From positions 1-60,644 of the forward strand of contig CAVAMJ010000014.1 in the NCBI GenBank assembly GCA_963589785.1: DNA of 60,644 bases, written 5' to 3'. This DNA is from SIG603 sp963589785. GTDB taxonomy: Bacteria; Bacillota; Clostridia; Oscillospirales; Acutalibacteraceae. A model generated the notes under the pieces. That model ran no database searches, was not told the origin of the DNA, and was given only the letters and a program-made list of their open reading frames with translations. The position numbers were made by a program, and so were the translations under genes. This document shows positions 31,588-39,830 of the stretch, in pieces. How positions within the stretch are numbered: position 1 is the stretch's first letter; each line of letters opens with the position of its first letter.

Positions 31588-33399
31588 TTGGAGAAGAAAC
31601 AGAAAAAAAGCACGATACTGCGATTTTTCCCGTTCACAAAGAACTTTAGGGGAATGTTCGTAGCATCGTTTTTGTTGGTGCTCATAAGCGTCATTGCGAA
31701 CTATCTGACGCCACAGGTGATAAGGATAACGGTCGACTCCGTAATAGGAACAGAGCCGTTCGCTTTGCCTGCATTTGCCGTTTCGCTAATAAACAAAATC
31801 GGTGGCAGAGACGAGCTTGTGAAGCATATTGCGATTTGTGCGGCTGTGTCGCTTTTGCTTGCGGTAATCACCCAGACGGCAGACCTTTTTGCAAGGCGGC
31901 TTCTTGCAAAGTCGTGTGAGGGCACAGTCAAGAGAATAAGGGACAGACTTTTTTCTCATATTCAGAGACTTCCGTATGAATGGCACAACCGAAATCAAAC
32001 GGGAGATATTATTCAGCGCTGTTCGACCGATGTCGAGACGATACTCAGCTTTTTGAACGAACAGCTGACCGCCATGCTTCGAACCGTGTTTTTGATTGTG
32101 ACGGCCCTTGTGTTCATGATACCGATGAGCCTGAAGCTAAGCCTTATAGCGATAGGCTTTTTGCCGCTCACTATTGTGTACTCGTTTCTTTCGTATTCGC
32201 TCACGGCGAAGTTTTTCAAGGATGCAGACGAGTGTGAGGGACAGCTGACGGCAATCGCACAGGAGAATTTCACGGGTGTGCGTGTTGTGAGAGCATTCGG
32301 AAGAGAAAAGTTCGAGCTTGATAAATTTCACGCTAAAAATGAGGAATTCACTCAGAAGTGGCAGAAGCTCGGCAAGATTATGGGATTTAACTGGGGTGCG
32401 GGAGATTTTCTCTCCTCAGCTCAGGCGATAGTCATTTGCATTGTGGGAGTTGTGTTCACGGTAAGGGGCGAACTCACAAGCGGAGAATTTCTCGCATTTG
32501 TTTCCTACAACTCCATGCTTATCTGGCCGGTGAGAAATTTCGGAAGAATTTTGGCGGAGCTTTCCAAGACAAGCATAAGCGCAACGAGAATTTTCGAGAT
32601 ACTCGATGAGGAAGAGGAAAAGGACTGCGAAAATCCGTACACGGGTGAGATTAAGGGTGACATCGAGTTTAAAAATGTCAGTTTTTCTTATAACGAGAAC
32701 GGAGAAACTCTCGACAACATAAGCTTTACAGTAAAAGAGGGCACGACCCTCGGTATTCTCGGCTCAACCGGTTCGGGAAAATCAACGCTTATGTATCTTC
32801 TCGACAGGCTCTATGAATTGCCCCGTGAAAACGGAAGCATAACCATTGGCGGAGTAGACATAAGAGACATGAAGCTCGAGGATTTGAGAAGAAAAATCGG
32901 AATAGTTCTTCAGGAGCCGTTCCTTTTCTCCAAAAGCTTCAAGGATACCATTTCCGACGGCTCGAATTATCACGACCTCGAGAGCGTGAGAAAATATGCG
33001 TCCTATGCGGTTATCGATGATACGATTGCTAATTTTGCGGAAGGCTACGATACTCAGATAGGCGAAAGAGGCGTGACAATCTCCGGCGGTCAAAAGCAGA
33101 GGGTAGCCATAGCGAGAATGCTCATGCAGGAAACTCCGATTAAGATTTTTGACGACTCTCTCTCGGCAGTCGATATGGAAACGGATGCCATGATAAGAGA
33201 GTCGATAAACAAAAACGTAAAAGGAACAACGATAATCATTGCACACAGAATCACTACGATTATGAATGCCGATAAAATCATCGTTCTTGATAAAGGAAGA
33301 CTTGTCGAAGAGGGCACGCACGAGGAACTTATCAGCGTTGACGGATTCTACAAGCGCATTTACGAAACTCAGAAGGCACCGACCGAAGGAGGGGAATAA
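31588..33399 (+). CDS. ABC exporter subunit with degenerate nucleotide site (BmrC/YheI-like)
   Basis: The 603-residue half-transporter has six N-terminal membrane spans (to about residue 310) and a C-terminal ATPase. Walker A is GSTGSGKSTL, the signature ISGGQKQRVAIARM, and Walker B IKIFDDSLSAVD. The residue after the Walker B Asp is Asp instead of the catalytic Glu, the hallmark of the degenerate-site partner in heterodimeric exporters. The start codon is TTG at 31588, preceded by AGAGGAGG seven bases away. It pairs with the next gene, which begins directly after its stop. Substrates of this class are drugs, lipids or peptides. Confidence 0.92.
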   Translation: MEKKQKKSTILRFFPFTKNFRGMFVASFLLVLISVIANYLTPQVIRITVDSVIGTEPFALPAFAVSLINKIGGRDELVKHIAICAAVSLLLAVITQTADLFARRLLAKSCEGTVKRIRDRLFSHIQRLPYEWHNRNQTGDIIQRCSTDVETILSFLNEQLTAMLRTVFLIVTALVFMIPMSLKLSLIAIGFLPLTIVYSFLSYSLTAKFFKDADECEGQLTAIAQENFTGVRVVRAFGREKFELDKFHAKNEEFTQKWQKLGKIMGFNWGAGDFLSSAQAIVICIVGVVFTVRGELTSGEFLAFVSYNSMLIWPVRNFGRILAELSKTSISATRIFEILDEEEEKDCENPYTGEIKGDIEFKNVSFSYNENGETLDNISFTVKEGTTLGILGSTGSGKSTLMYLLDRLYELPRENGSITIGGVDIRDMKLEDLRRKIGIVLQEPFLFSKSFKDTISDGSNYHDLESVRKYASYAVIDDTIANFAEGYDTQIGERGVTISGGQKQRVAIARMLMQETPIKIFDDSLSAVDMETDAMIRESINKNVKGTTIIIAHRITTIMNADKIIVLDKGRLVEEGTHEELISVDGFYKRIYETQKAPTEGGE

Positions 33400-35229
33400 A
33401 TGGATTTTAAATATGAGGATATGAAAGGAATTTCAGGCTTCAAAACCTGGAAAAAGCTGATGCCGACGGTAAAGCCCTATGCGCCTGACATGATTAAGCT
33501 TACCTTATGCATGCTGCTCGGCTCGGCGGTAGACACATTCACGCCGCTTATGTCCGGCTATGCCGTAGACCTTTTCATCACAACCGGCACGACAAAGGGA
33601 CTTCCGCTTTTTGCGCTTGTGTGCGCCCTAGGCGGTCTTTCGCTTGTGGTGAGCACCGTGATGATGGCTAAAATTGCCATTGATATAGAGATGTACATTA
33701 GCCGTGACCTGAAAAACAAGCTTTTTGAGCATCTTCAGATTTTGGGCTTTGACTACTACAACACCACGCCAGTCGGAACGATACTTGCAAGAGCACTCTC
33801 TGACTCCGGAAAAATCGGAACTGTCTTTGCTTGGAGCATGGTCGATATTGTGTGGTCGGTTGCGTTTGTTTTCGGCTCGATAATCGTCATGTGCGTTATC
33901 AACATAAAGCTTGCGGCACTTATTATAGTGATTATTCCGTTTATCGGAGTGATAACCTACTTTTTCCAAAGAAAAATTTTGGCGGCAAACAGAGAGGTTC
34001 GCCATATAAATTCTGAAATCACAAGAAATTTCAACGAGGGCATCTCAGGAGCGAAAACCTCAAAGACACTTGTTATCGAGGAAAAGAACGAGGAGCATTT
34101 TGAGGAGACAACGGAGCAGATGAGGCAGTCGTCTATCCGTGCAGTCACAATAAATGCGATTTATGTTCCGATAGTATCGTTTCTCACATCGCTTGCGGTT
34201 GCTTTCGTTTTGACAAAGGGCGGCTCTGCGGTTATCCTTGGGGACATAAGCGTAGGCGAGCTGACAATTTTCTTTAACTATGCGCTTGTCATCGCAGATC
34301 CCGTTCAGCAGTTTGCAAGGGTACTCTCAAGGCTTATCTCAACTCAGGTTAATATCGAGAGATGCAACTATCTTCTTGAGATTGAGCCTCTCATAAAGGA
34401 TAAGCCCGAAGTAGTCGAAAAGTACGGCACGGTGTTCGAGCCGAAAAGAGAGAACTGGGAGCCTATTGTCGGTCACATTACCTTTGACGACATAAGCTTT
34501 AAGTATCCTGACGGAACGGACTATGTATTAGAGCACTTCAGCCTCGATGTTCCCGCTGGAACGACGGTTGCGATAGTCGGAGAGACCGGAGCGGGAAAAT
34601 CCACGCTTGTCAATTTGGCTTGCAGATTTTTTGAGCCGACTGACGGCAGAATTTTGATAGACGGTGTGGATTACCGTGAGAGAAGCTCGCTTTGGCTTCA
34701 CTCGAATATCGGCTATGTCCTCCAGACACCGCATCTTTTCTCGGGTACAGTAAAGGATAACATACGCTACGGAAGACTCGATGCGACCGATGAGGAGATT
34801 GTAGCGGCGGCTAAGCTTGTTTCGGCTCATGATGCGATTATGAGAATGAAAAAGGGCTACGACAGTGATGTCGGCGAGGGCGGCGACCAGCTTTCAACAG
34901 GAGAAAAACAGCTCATTTCCTTTGCGAGGGCGGTGCTTGCCGATCCGAAAATCTTCGTGCTCGATGAGGCGACAGCATCAATCGACACGAGAACCGAACA
35001 GCTCATTCAGAATGCCATTTCCAAGCTTCTCGGAACGAGAACAAGCTTTCTTATTGCTCACCGACTTTCTACGATTCGTCAGGCGGACTTGATTTTGGTG
35101 GTTAAGAACGGAAAGATAATCGAGCGTGGAACGCACACCGAGCTTATGAAACAGGGCGGATACTATGCCGATCTTTACAATAAGCAGTTCTCTGAAGAAA
35201 GCACTAAGAAAATCTTTGAGAGCAAATAA
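33400..35229 (+). CDS. ABC exporter subunit with intact nucleotide site (BmrD/YheH-like)
   Basis: The 609-residue partner has a six-span membrane domain and an ATPase with Walker A GETGAGKSTL, Walker B KIFVLDEATASID with the catalytic Glu, and H-loop IAHRLSTIR. Its signature motif is altered, LSTGEKQLISFARA (Thr for Gly), as expected for the subunit that complements the degenerate site of its partner. The two together form one consensus and one degenerate ATP site (family knowledge, LmrCD/BmrCD/TM287-288 type). It is immediately downstream of the first subunit and is followed by a terminator. Confidence 0.92.
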   Translation: MDFKYEDMKGISGFKTWKKLMPTVKPYAPDMIKLTLCMLLGSAVDTFTPLMSGYAVDLFITTGTTKGLPLFALVCALGGLSLVVSTVMMAKIAIDIEMYISRDLKNKLFEHLQILGFDYYNTTPVGTILARALSDSGKIGTVFAWSMVDIVWSVAFVFGSIIVMCVINIKLAALIIVIIPFIGVITYFFQRKILAANREVRHINSEITRNFNEGISGAKTSKTLVIEEKNEEHFEETTEQMRQSSIRAVTINAIYVPIVSFLTSLAVAFVLTKGGSAVILGDISVGELTIFFNYALVIADPVQQFARVLSRLISTQVNIERCNYLLEIEPLIKDKPEVVEKYGTVFEPKRENWEPIVGHITFDDISFKYPDGTDYVLEHFSLDVPAGTTVAIVGETGAGKSTLVNLACRFFEPTDGRILIDGVDYRERSSLWLHSNIGYVLQTPHLFSGTVKDNIRYGRLDATDEEIVAAAKLVSAHDAIMRMKKGYDSDVGEGGDQLSTGEKQLISFARAVLADPKIFVLDEATASIDTRTEQLIQNAISKLLGTRTSFLIAHRLSTIRQADLILVVKNGKIIERGTHTELMKQGGYYADLYNKQFSEESTKKIFESK

Positions 35230-35242
35230 GACATAAACAGAA

Positions 35243-35280
35243 AAGCCTATGAGACAAAAAATCTCATAGGCTTAATTTTT
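35243..35280. terminator. Convergent terminator between exporter and lrgB
   Basis: AAGCCTATGAGA (35243-35254) pairs perfectly with TCTCATAGGCTT (35262-35273), followed by AATTTTTG. It can serve both strands. Confidence 0.85.
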
Positions 35281-35295
35281 GTGTTGCTTTTAAAT

Positions 35296-35985
35296 TTACA
35301 AAATATGAGAGTAAACGGATACTCCGACAACTGTTAAAATACCTGCGACAACGACAGCAAGGCTTGATAGTGCGCCCTCGATTTCTCCGAGCTCCATTGC
35401 CTTTGATGTGCCGATCGCGTGAGATGCCGTTCCGAGTGCGATTCCCTTTGCGATTGGCTCTTCTATGCGGAAAATTTTGAGAATGAGATCTCCGAAAACA
35501 TTTCCGAGTATTCCCGTGACGATGATGACCGCAACCGTGACGGCAACATAGCCGCCCTGTTCTTCGGATACTGCCATGCCGATTGCTGTTGTGATAGACT
35601 TTGGCAGAAATGTGACATATTCCTCGTGGCTGAACTTGAATATCAGAGCGAGAACGAGAACTGTGGTGAGTGAAGTGAGTGCTCCTGCTGTTACGCCGGC
35701 GATGATTGCTTTCCAGTTATTCTTGAGAATCTGGAACTGCTCATAAAGCGGAATAGCAAGGCAGACCGTAGCCGGGGTGAGAAGATAGCTGATGTATTTT
35801 GCTCCCTCGTAGTAGGTGTCATAGTCGATTTTGCAGATTACAACAAATATAATCGTGATGATTATCGAGATGAGAAGCGGATTTAAAAACGAACGGTTCC
35901 ATTTCTTTTTAAGGTACATTCCCGCAAAATAAGCGGCAAGAGAAATGACCGCACCCATAAAGGTGGATTCTTGAAGTAAACTCAT
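35296..35985 (-). CDS. lrgB: LrgB family membrane protein
   Basis: The 229-residue protein has multiple hydrophobic segments and the LrgB/YohK/PlsE block: LLTPATVCLAIPLYEQF near residue 70, then FLPKSITTAIGMAVSE, and ALGTASHAIGTSKAMELGE near residue 185. Family knowledge: LrgAB was described as an antiholin-like pair in Staphylococcus, while the Bacillus PftAB homologue is a pyruvate transporter. Its start overlaps the lrgA stop by four bases. Whether it moves pyruvate or influences autolysis here is not decided by sequence. Confidence 0.92.
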   Translation of the reverse strand: MSLLQESTFMGAVISLAAYFAGMYLKKKWNRSFLNPLLISIIITIIFVVICKIDYDTYYEGAKYISYLLTPATVCLAIPLYEQFQILKNNWKAIIAGVTAGALTSLTTVLVLALIFKFSHEEYVTFLPKSITTAIGMAVSEEQGGYVAVTVAVIIVTGILGNVFGDLILKIFRIEEPIAKGIALGTASHAIGTSKAMELGEIEGALSSLAVVVAGILTVVGVSVYSHIL

Positions 35986-36347
35986 TGGTCTGTCTCCTTA
36001 TCCTGAGATTTTCTGACGATAAGCTGAGTGACAACTCCGGCTACGCCCATAACCAAGAATGTGGTTACGATAGTTACGATTATGTACGAAACCCAAGACG
36101 AACCGATTACCTCCCATGATTCCACAAGACCGACAGCGGCCGGAATGAACATAACGGGCATAATCTCGACCAAGAATTTTCCTGTTTCTTTGACGCTCTC
36201 AAGCGGTAAGATTTTAGTTTGAAGTAAAATGAACAGCAGAATAATTCCGTAGATGCTTCCCGGTACGGGCAGCGGCAGAACGCTGTGAAGAAGATCTCCC
36301 GCAAAAGAGATGAGCAATATTATTGTGAATTGCTTCAGATATTTCAT
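35982..36347 (-). CDS. lrgA: LrgA/CidA family holin-like membrane protein
   Basis: The 121-residue protein has four membrane segments and the LrgA signature LHSVLPLPVPGSIYGIILLF, followed by LVEIMPVMFIPAAVGLVE. A start at 36365 would add six residues, but the AGAAGGA lying in that extension makes the ATG at 36347 the likely start. It is the first gene of a two-gene unit with lrgB. A candidate catabolite control site lies upstream of its promoter. No lytSR two-component genes are in the window. Confidence 0.92.
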   Translation of the reverse strand: MKYLKQFTIILLISFAGDLLHSVLPLPVPGSIYGIILLFILLQTKILPLESVKETGKFLVEIMPVMFIPAAVGLVESWEVIGSSWVSYIIVTIVTTFLVMGVAGVVTQLIVRKSQDKETDQ

Positions 36348-36398
36348 ATTATTCCTTCTTTCCATTGTTATGCTTCAAAACAAACATAACTGTATATT

Positions 36399-36427
36399 AA
36401 AATAGACCTCATTTTTTCATTCGTCAA
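36399..36427 (-). promoter_or_regulatory. Promoter of lrgAB
   Basis: Minus strand TTGACG (36422-36427), 17-base spacer, TATTTT (36399-36404). Start about 60 bases before the lrgA ATG. Confidence 0.65.
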
Positions 36428-36453
36428 TAGAAAATTGAAGTTTTTTGGTAAAT

Positions 36454-36486
36454 ATGAAATAATTTCATGTTAGCGCTTAGTGCTAA
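36454..36486. promoter_or_regulatory. Palindrome and candidate CcpA cre site upstream of lrgAB
   Basis: ATGAAAT-A-ATTTCAT (36454-36468) is a perfect dyad. Directly beside it TGTTAGCGCTTAGT (36468-36481) matches the cre consensus TGWAARCGYTWNCW at 12 of 14 positions, inside an 8-bp imperfect repeat TTAGCGCT/AGTGCTAA. Both lie 27-55 bases upstream of the -35 element. CcpA control of lrgAB/pftAB is known in other Firmicutes; here it is inferred. Confidence 0.45.
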
Positions 36487-36551
36487 ATTCACAAAGGAGA
36501 CTGTTTTTATCTATTAAAATCGAAAATTAAACAAAGAATGCTGACAAAAGA

Positions 36552-36583
36552 AAGGCACTCCGTCGTTTTAGCCGGAGTGCCTT
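36552..36583 (-). terminator. Terminator after the DUF1015 gene
   Basis: AAGGCACTCCG (36552-36562) pairs perfectly with CGGAGTGCCTT (36573-36583). On the minus strand it is followed by TCTTTTG. Confidence 0.75.
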
Positions 36584-36596
36584 AAAGTTTAATATA

Positions 36597-37883
36597 TTAC
36601 TTTAATTTGAGGTCGTTTATGCAAAGACCTGTGATGATTTTCGGATAGAAATAAGTTGATTTCTGCGGCATTTTTTCGCCCGCTCTTGCGACTGCGCCGA
36701 TCTCCTCAACTCTTGTCGGATTGATGATGAATGCGCACTGAGCGTTTCCGTTATCAACCTCGCTAATTGCCTCGTCAAAGGAGCGTGTGTAGACAAGGTT
36801 CTTTCCGCTTGCCATGTTCTCCTTGTCGATGCCGAGAAGCTTCTCGAGAACGAGAGAGTGAAGAACGGATACGTCAAGACCTCTTGAAGCCTCGCTCTTA
36901 TCGGGAAGAACGCTTTCCATGACGCTTAGGTCTTTGAGCGTGAGGAGAGTCCACTTTCCGTTTCCGCCGTAGTAACCGAATGCTTTTTTGCCATCGTTAT
37001 AAAGCTCTGTCAGCTTTTTCTCCATGTCGGAAATATCTTCTCTTTCTTCGGTGTCGAAAAATTCCTTGCAGTCGGAAATGAGCTTTTCTCCGTCAAAGTT
37101 ATCAATGTCACGGATGAGTCTGTGAGTTGGAAAAACAACAAGTCCCGGGTGAGCCATATCGACAAGCATCATCATGACGTAGTTTGATCCGGGGCAGTAG
37201 ATGCCGTTGTCTCTGCAATAGTTTCTGAAGTTGATAGCTGTCTCGTAGCGGTGGTGACCGTCTGCGATGTAGAGCTTTCTGTCGGCAAAGTCCTCTGCAA
37301 TGGCGGCAATGGAAAGCTTATCGTTCACAACCCACATGCGGTGGATGACAAGTCCGTCGTCAAACTCGTATCTCGGCTTTGTAGAAGAAGCGAGGTTATC
37401 AAGTCTGTTGCTTGTGGTGTGCTTTTCGTCGATATAAAGGGAATAAATCTGCGAGAAATTGCAGAATGTGGATTTCATGAGATTGAGTCTGTCTTCCTTT
37501 GCCTTGGAGAGAGTTTCCTCGTGCGGAAGGACTATTCCGGCGGAGAAATCCTCGACCTGAACACGGCAGATGAATCCACGCAGCTTCTTTGTTTCGCCGT
37601 GGTCAACCTGAGACTTGAACTCCTCCTCGTAGATATAAATTCCCTCCTCCTCGTCATGGGTCATTATATCGTTTTCGAGCCACTCGTCAAGAAGGCTCTT
37701 AGCCTCCTCATACGGATTTTCTCCCTTTGGAAGCTCCAGTCTTATCATATTGTAGGGGTTGTTCTCGAGAAGAGACAGTCTCTGACTCTCGGGGACAATG
37801 TCATATGGGGGACAGGTGAGGTCTTTGATGTCGCCTGCCTTATCGGTGTATCGGATAGCTTTGAAAGCTTTGATTTCTGCCAA
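36597..37883 (-). CDS. DUF1015 family protein
   Basis: This soluble 428-residue protein matches DUF1015: FKAIRYTDKAGDIKDLTCPP at the N-terminus with the invariant CPPYDIV, then YIADGHHRYETAINFR near residue 208 and LVDMAHPGLVVFPTHRLI. The GHHRYE block resembles ParB/SRPBCC-unrelated nuclease-like motifs, but no function has been established that I can name. It is a single gene with its own promoter (TTGACT/TAAAAT) and terminator. Present in many anaerobic Firmicutes. Confidence 0.88.
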   Translation of the reverse strand: MAEIKAFKAIRYTDKAGDIKDLTCPPYDIVPESQRLSLLENNPYNMIRLELPKGENPYEEAKSLLDEWLENDIMTHDEEEGIYIYEEEFKSQVDHGETKKLRGFICRVQVEDFSAGIVLPHEETLSKAKEDRLNLMKSTFCNFSQIYSLYIDEKHTTSNRLDNLASSTKPRYEFDDGLVIHRMWVVNDKLSIAAIAEDFADRKLYIADGHHRYETAINFRNYCRDNGIYCPGSNYVMMMLVDMAHPGLVVFPTHRLIRDIDNFDGEKLISDCKEFFDTEEREDISDMEKKLTELYNDGKKAFGYYGGNGKWTLLTLKDLSVMESVLPDKSEASRGLDVSVLHSLVLEKLLGIDKENMASGKNLVYTRSFDEAISEVDNGNAQCAFIINPTRVEEIGAVARAGEKMPQKSTYFYPKIITGLCINDLKLK

Positions 37884-37922
37884 AATAATTCTTCCTTTCT
37901 TTTTTGTGGGGTGTTTGATTTG

Positions 37923-37951
37923 ATTTTACAGTGAAACAGCACTTTAGTCAA
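37923..37951 (-). promoter_or_regulatory. Promoter of the DUF1015 gene
   Basis: Minus strand TTGACT (37946-37951), 17-base spacer, TAAAAT (37923-37928). Confidence 0.7.
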
Positions 37952-38014
37952 CTAAAATTTGGCTGAATAACGGCATTTGCGCTTTCCTTGTGTGAACAAT
38001 TTTATGCTGTAACA

Positions 38015-38044
38015 TTCACATATTCGTCACTTAGCCGTTATATT
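38015..38044 (+). promoter_or_regulatory. Promoter of the Gld-type ABC operon
   Basis: TTCACA (38015-38020), 18-base spacer, TATATT (38039-38044). It is divergent from the DUF1015 promoter. Confidence 0.5.
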
Positions 38045-38078
38045 ATATCAAGCGGCAAAAAATATATGCGGAGCATAA

Positions 38079-38099
38079 ATTTACAATTTACAATTTACA
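38079..38099. repeat. Three tandem copies of ATTTACA in the ABC operon leader
   Basis: ATTTACA occurs three times without gaps between the predicted promoter and the first gene. It may affect leader structure or be a slippage-prone tract. Confidence 0.7.
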
Positions 38100-38131
38100 A
38101 ATAGCGCCCGCAGTGAAAGGAATGAATATAT

Positions 38132-39109
38132 ATGATAGAGGTAAGTAACCTTACCAAGCGTTACGGCGGCTTCACGGCACTGAATAACGTATCCTTCAGC
38201 ATTGACGAAGGACAGGTTATCGGCTTTTTGGGCCCCAACGGTGCCGGTAAATCAACGGCGATGAACATAATCACGGGCTATCTCTCGGCAAGCGAGGGCA
38301 CGGTCACGGTTATGGGCAAGAGCATTCTTGACGAGCCGAACGAGGTGAAGTCGATGATAGGCTATCTCCCGGAAATTCCCCCCGTCTACGCGGATATGAC
38401 AGTCAAGGAGTATCTTGACTTCATGTATAACCTCAAGAAGGTAAAGATAAACAAGAAGGAGCACATTGAGGAAATCTGCGAGGTCACGAAGATAAGCGAT
38501 GTTTACGGTAGACTTATCGGCAATCTCTCAAAGGGCTACCGCCAAAGAGTCGGTATCGCTCAGGCACTTCTCGGAAATCCGCCCGTGCTTATTCTTGATG
38601 AACCGACAGTTGGTCTTGACCCGAAGCAGATTATCGAGATTAGAAACCTCGTCAAAAGACTCGGAAAAAACCACACGGTTATTTTAAGCTCGCATATTCT
38701 CTCTGAAGTTCAGGCGGTTTGTGACAGAATCTTAGTTATCAACCGTGGCAGACTTGTCGCAGACGGCACAGCAGAGCAATTGCGCCACAGCCTTTCCGAT
38801 GACCATAAGCTCACACTCAGAGTTGAGGGCGAGGAGTCGGAGCTTCTTAATATGCTTCGAACTCTTCCGTATATCAAGCGTGTGGATTCTCTCGGAAGCA
38901 AGGAGAACGGCACGGTAGATTTCCAGATCGAAAGTGTTGACGACAAGGACATCAGACGTGAGATTTTCTCGTTCCTTGCAGAGAAGAAGCATCCTATCCT
39001 CGAGATGAGAAGCACAGAGCTCACTCTTGAAGAGGTATTCCTTAAGCTTACTTCAAGTGACGCCTCCAATATAGCTGATGAAGAAACAAACGAAGGGGGA
39101 GAAAACTGA
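38132..39109 (+). CDS. ABC transporter ATPase (GldA-like)
   Basis: The 325-residue ATPase has Walker A GFLGPNGAGKST near residue 34, signature NLSKGYRQRVGIAQAL near residue 133, Walker B VLILDEPTVGLDP, and an H-loop in ILSSHILSEV. After residue 230 there is a C-terminal extension typical of ABC-2 type drug, antibiotic or gliding ATPases. It overlaps the permease gene by one base. With the next three genes it forms a Gld-like set. The name refers to similarity only; no gliding is implied. Confidence 0.9.
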   Translation: MIEVSNLTKRYGGFTALNNVSFSIDEGQVIGFLGPNGAGKSTAMNIITGYLSASEGTVTVMGKSILDEPNEVKSMIGYLPEIPPVYADMTVKEYLDFMYNLKKVKINKKEHIEEICEVTKISDVYGRLIGNLSKGYRQRVGIAQALLGNPPVLILDEPTVGLDPKQIIEIRNLVKRLGKNHTVILSSHILSEVQAVCDRILVINRGRLVADGTAEQLRHSLSDDHKLTLRVEGEESELLNMLRTLPYIKRVDSLGSKENGTVDFQIESVDDKDIRREIFSFLAEKKHPILEMRSTELTLEEVFLKLTSSDASNIADEETNEGGEN

Positions 39110-39813
39110 TGGGTGCAATATTTAAAAGAGAACTGAAAAGCTATTTTTCTTCACCTGTAGGTTACGTATGCGTTGCGGCTATTGCGGCAATTTACGGATT
39201 TTTCTACTATAATGTCATGCTCACGGGCTCAAGCTCGTATATCACAAGCGCATACAGCTCGATTTATCTTTTCGGCATGATGATAATTCCCGTTATCACA
39301 ATGAAGAGTATGTCTGAAGACAGAAAGAACAAAACAGACCAAGCACTTTTGACAGCTCCCGTTGGAGTTACATCAATAGTTCTCGGAAAGTTCCTTGGTG
39401 CTTATATGGTTTATATAATCGCATCGACCTTAGGACTTGTGCCTGCTGTTGTTCTCGAGTTCATGGGAAATCCTCCGTGGGGAATTGTCTTTGGCAACTA
39501 CATCGCAACTCTTCTTTACGGCGGCGCAATGGTTTCAATCGGCGTGTTCATCTCAAGCCTTACCGTAAGCCAGGTTATTGCGGCAATTTCAACCTTTATT
39601 GTTTCCGTGGCGCTCATGTATGTCAGCAGCATCACATCGTCACTCTCGGGAACAACTGCGGGAAAGATCATAGAGTTTCTCTCTTTCTCAACAAGATACA
39701 ATGTTTTCACAACAGGAATATTCAGTATAGCTAACTGTGTATATTTCTTAAGCGTTATGGCGGTTTTCGTGTTCCTTACAGCAAGAAAGCTTGAGTCAAG
39801 ACGCTGGAGCTGA
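39109..39813 (+). CDS. ABC-2 type permease (GldF-like)
   Basis: The 234-residue integral membrane protein begins MGAIFKRELKSYFSSPVGYV, a hallmark N-terminus of GldF/NosY-type permeases. About six hydrophobic segments follow, with the cytoplasmic MKSMSEDRKNKTDQALLTAP loop typical of ABC-2 permeases. It presumably works with the upstream ATPase. The following gene begins 18 bases later. Confidence 0.9.
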   Translation: MGAIFKRELKSYFSSPVGYVCVAAIAAIYGFFYYNVMLTGSSSYITSAYSSIYLFGMMIIPVITMKSMSEDRKNKTDQALLTAPVGVTSIVLGKFLGAYMVYIIASTLGLVPAVVLEFMGNPPWGIVFGNYIATLLYGGAMVSIGVFISSLTVSQVIAAISTFIVSVALMYVSSITSSLSGTTAGKIIEFLSFSTRYNVFTTGIFSIANCVYFLSVMAVFVFLTARKLESRRWS

Positions 39814-39830
39814 GAAAGGAGGGGCAAAAA

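Noticed and set aside
37251..37934. Plus-strand frame of 227 codons opposite the DUF1015 gene
   Set aside because: Antisense to a gene with its own promoter and terminator; translation is Val/Cys/Leu-rich without family features.
38079..38099. CRISPR-like or iteron-like array from the three ATTTACA copies
   Set aside because: Unit of 7 bp, no spacers, only three copies; it is a simple tandem repeat.
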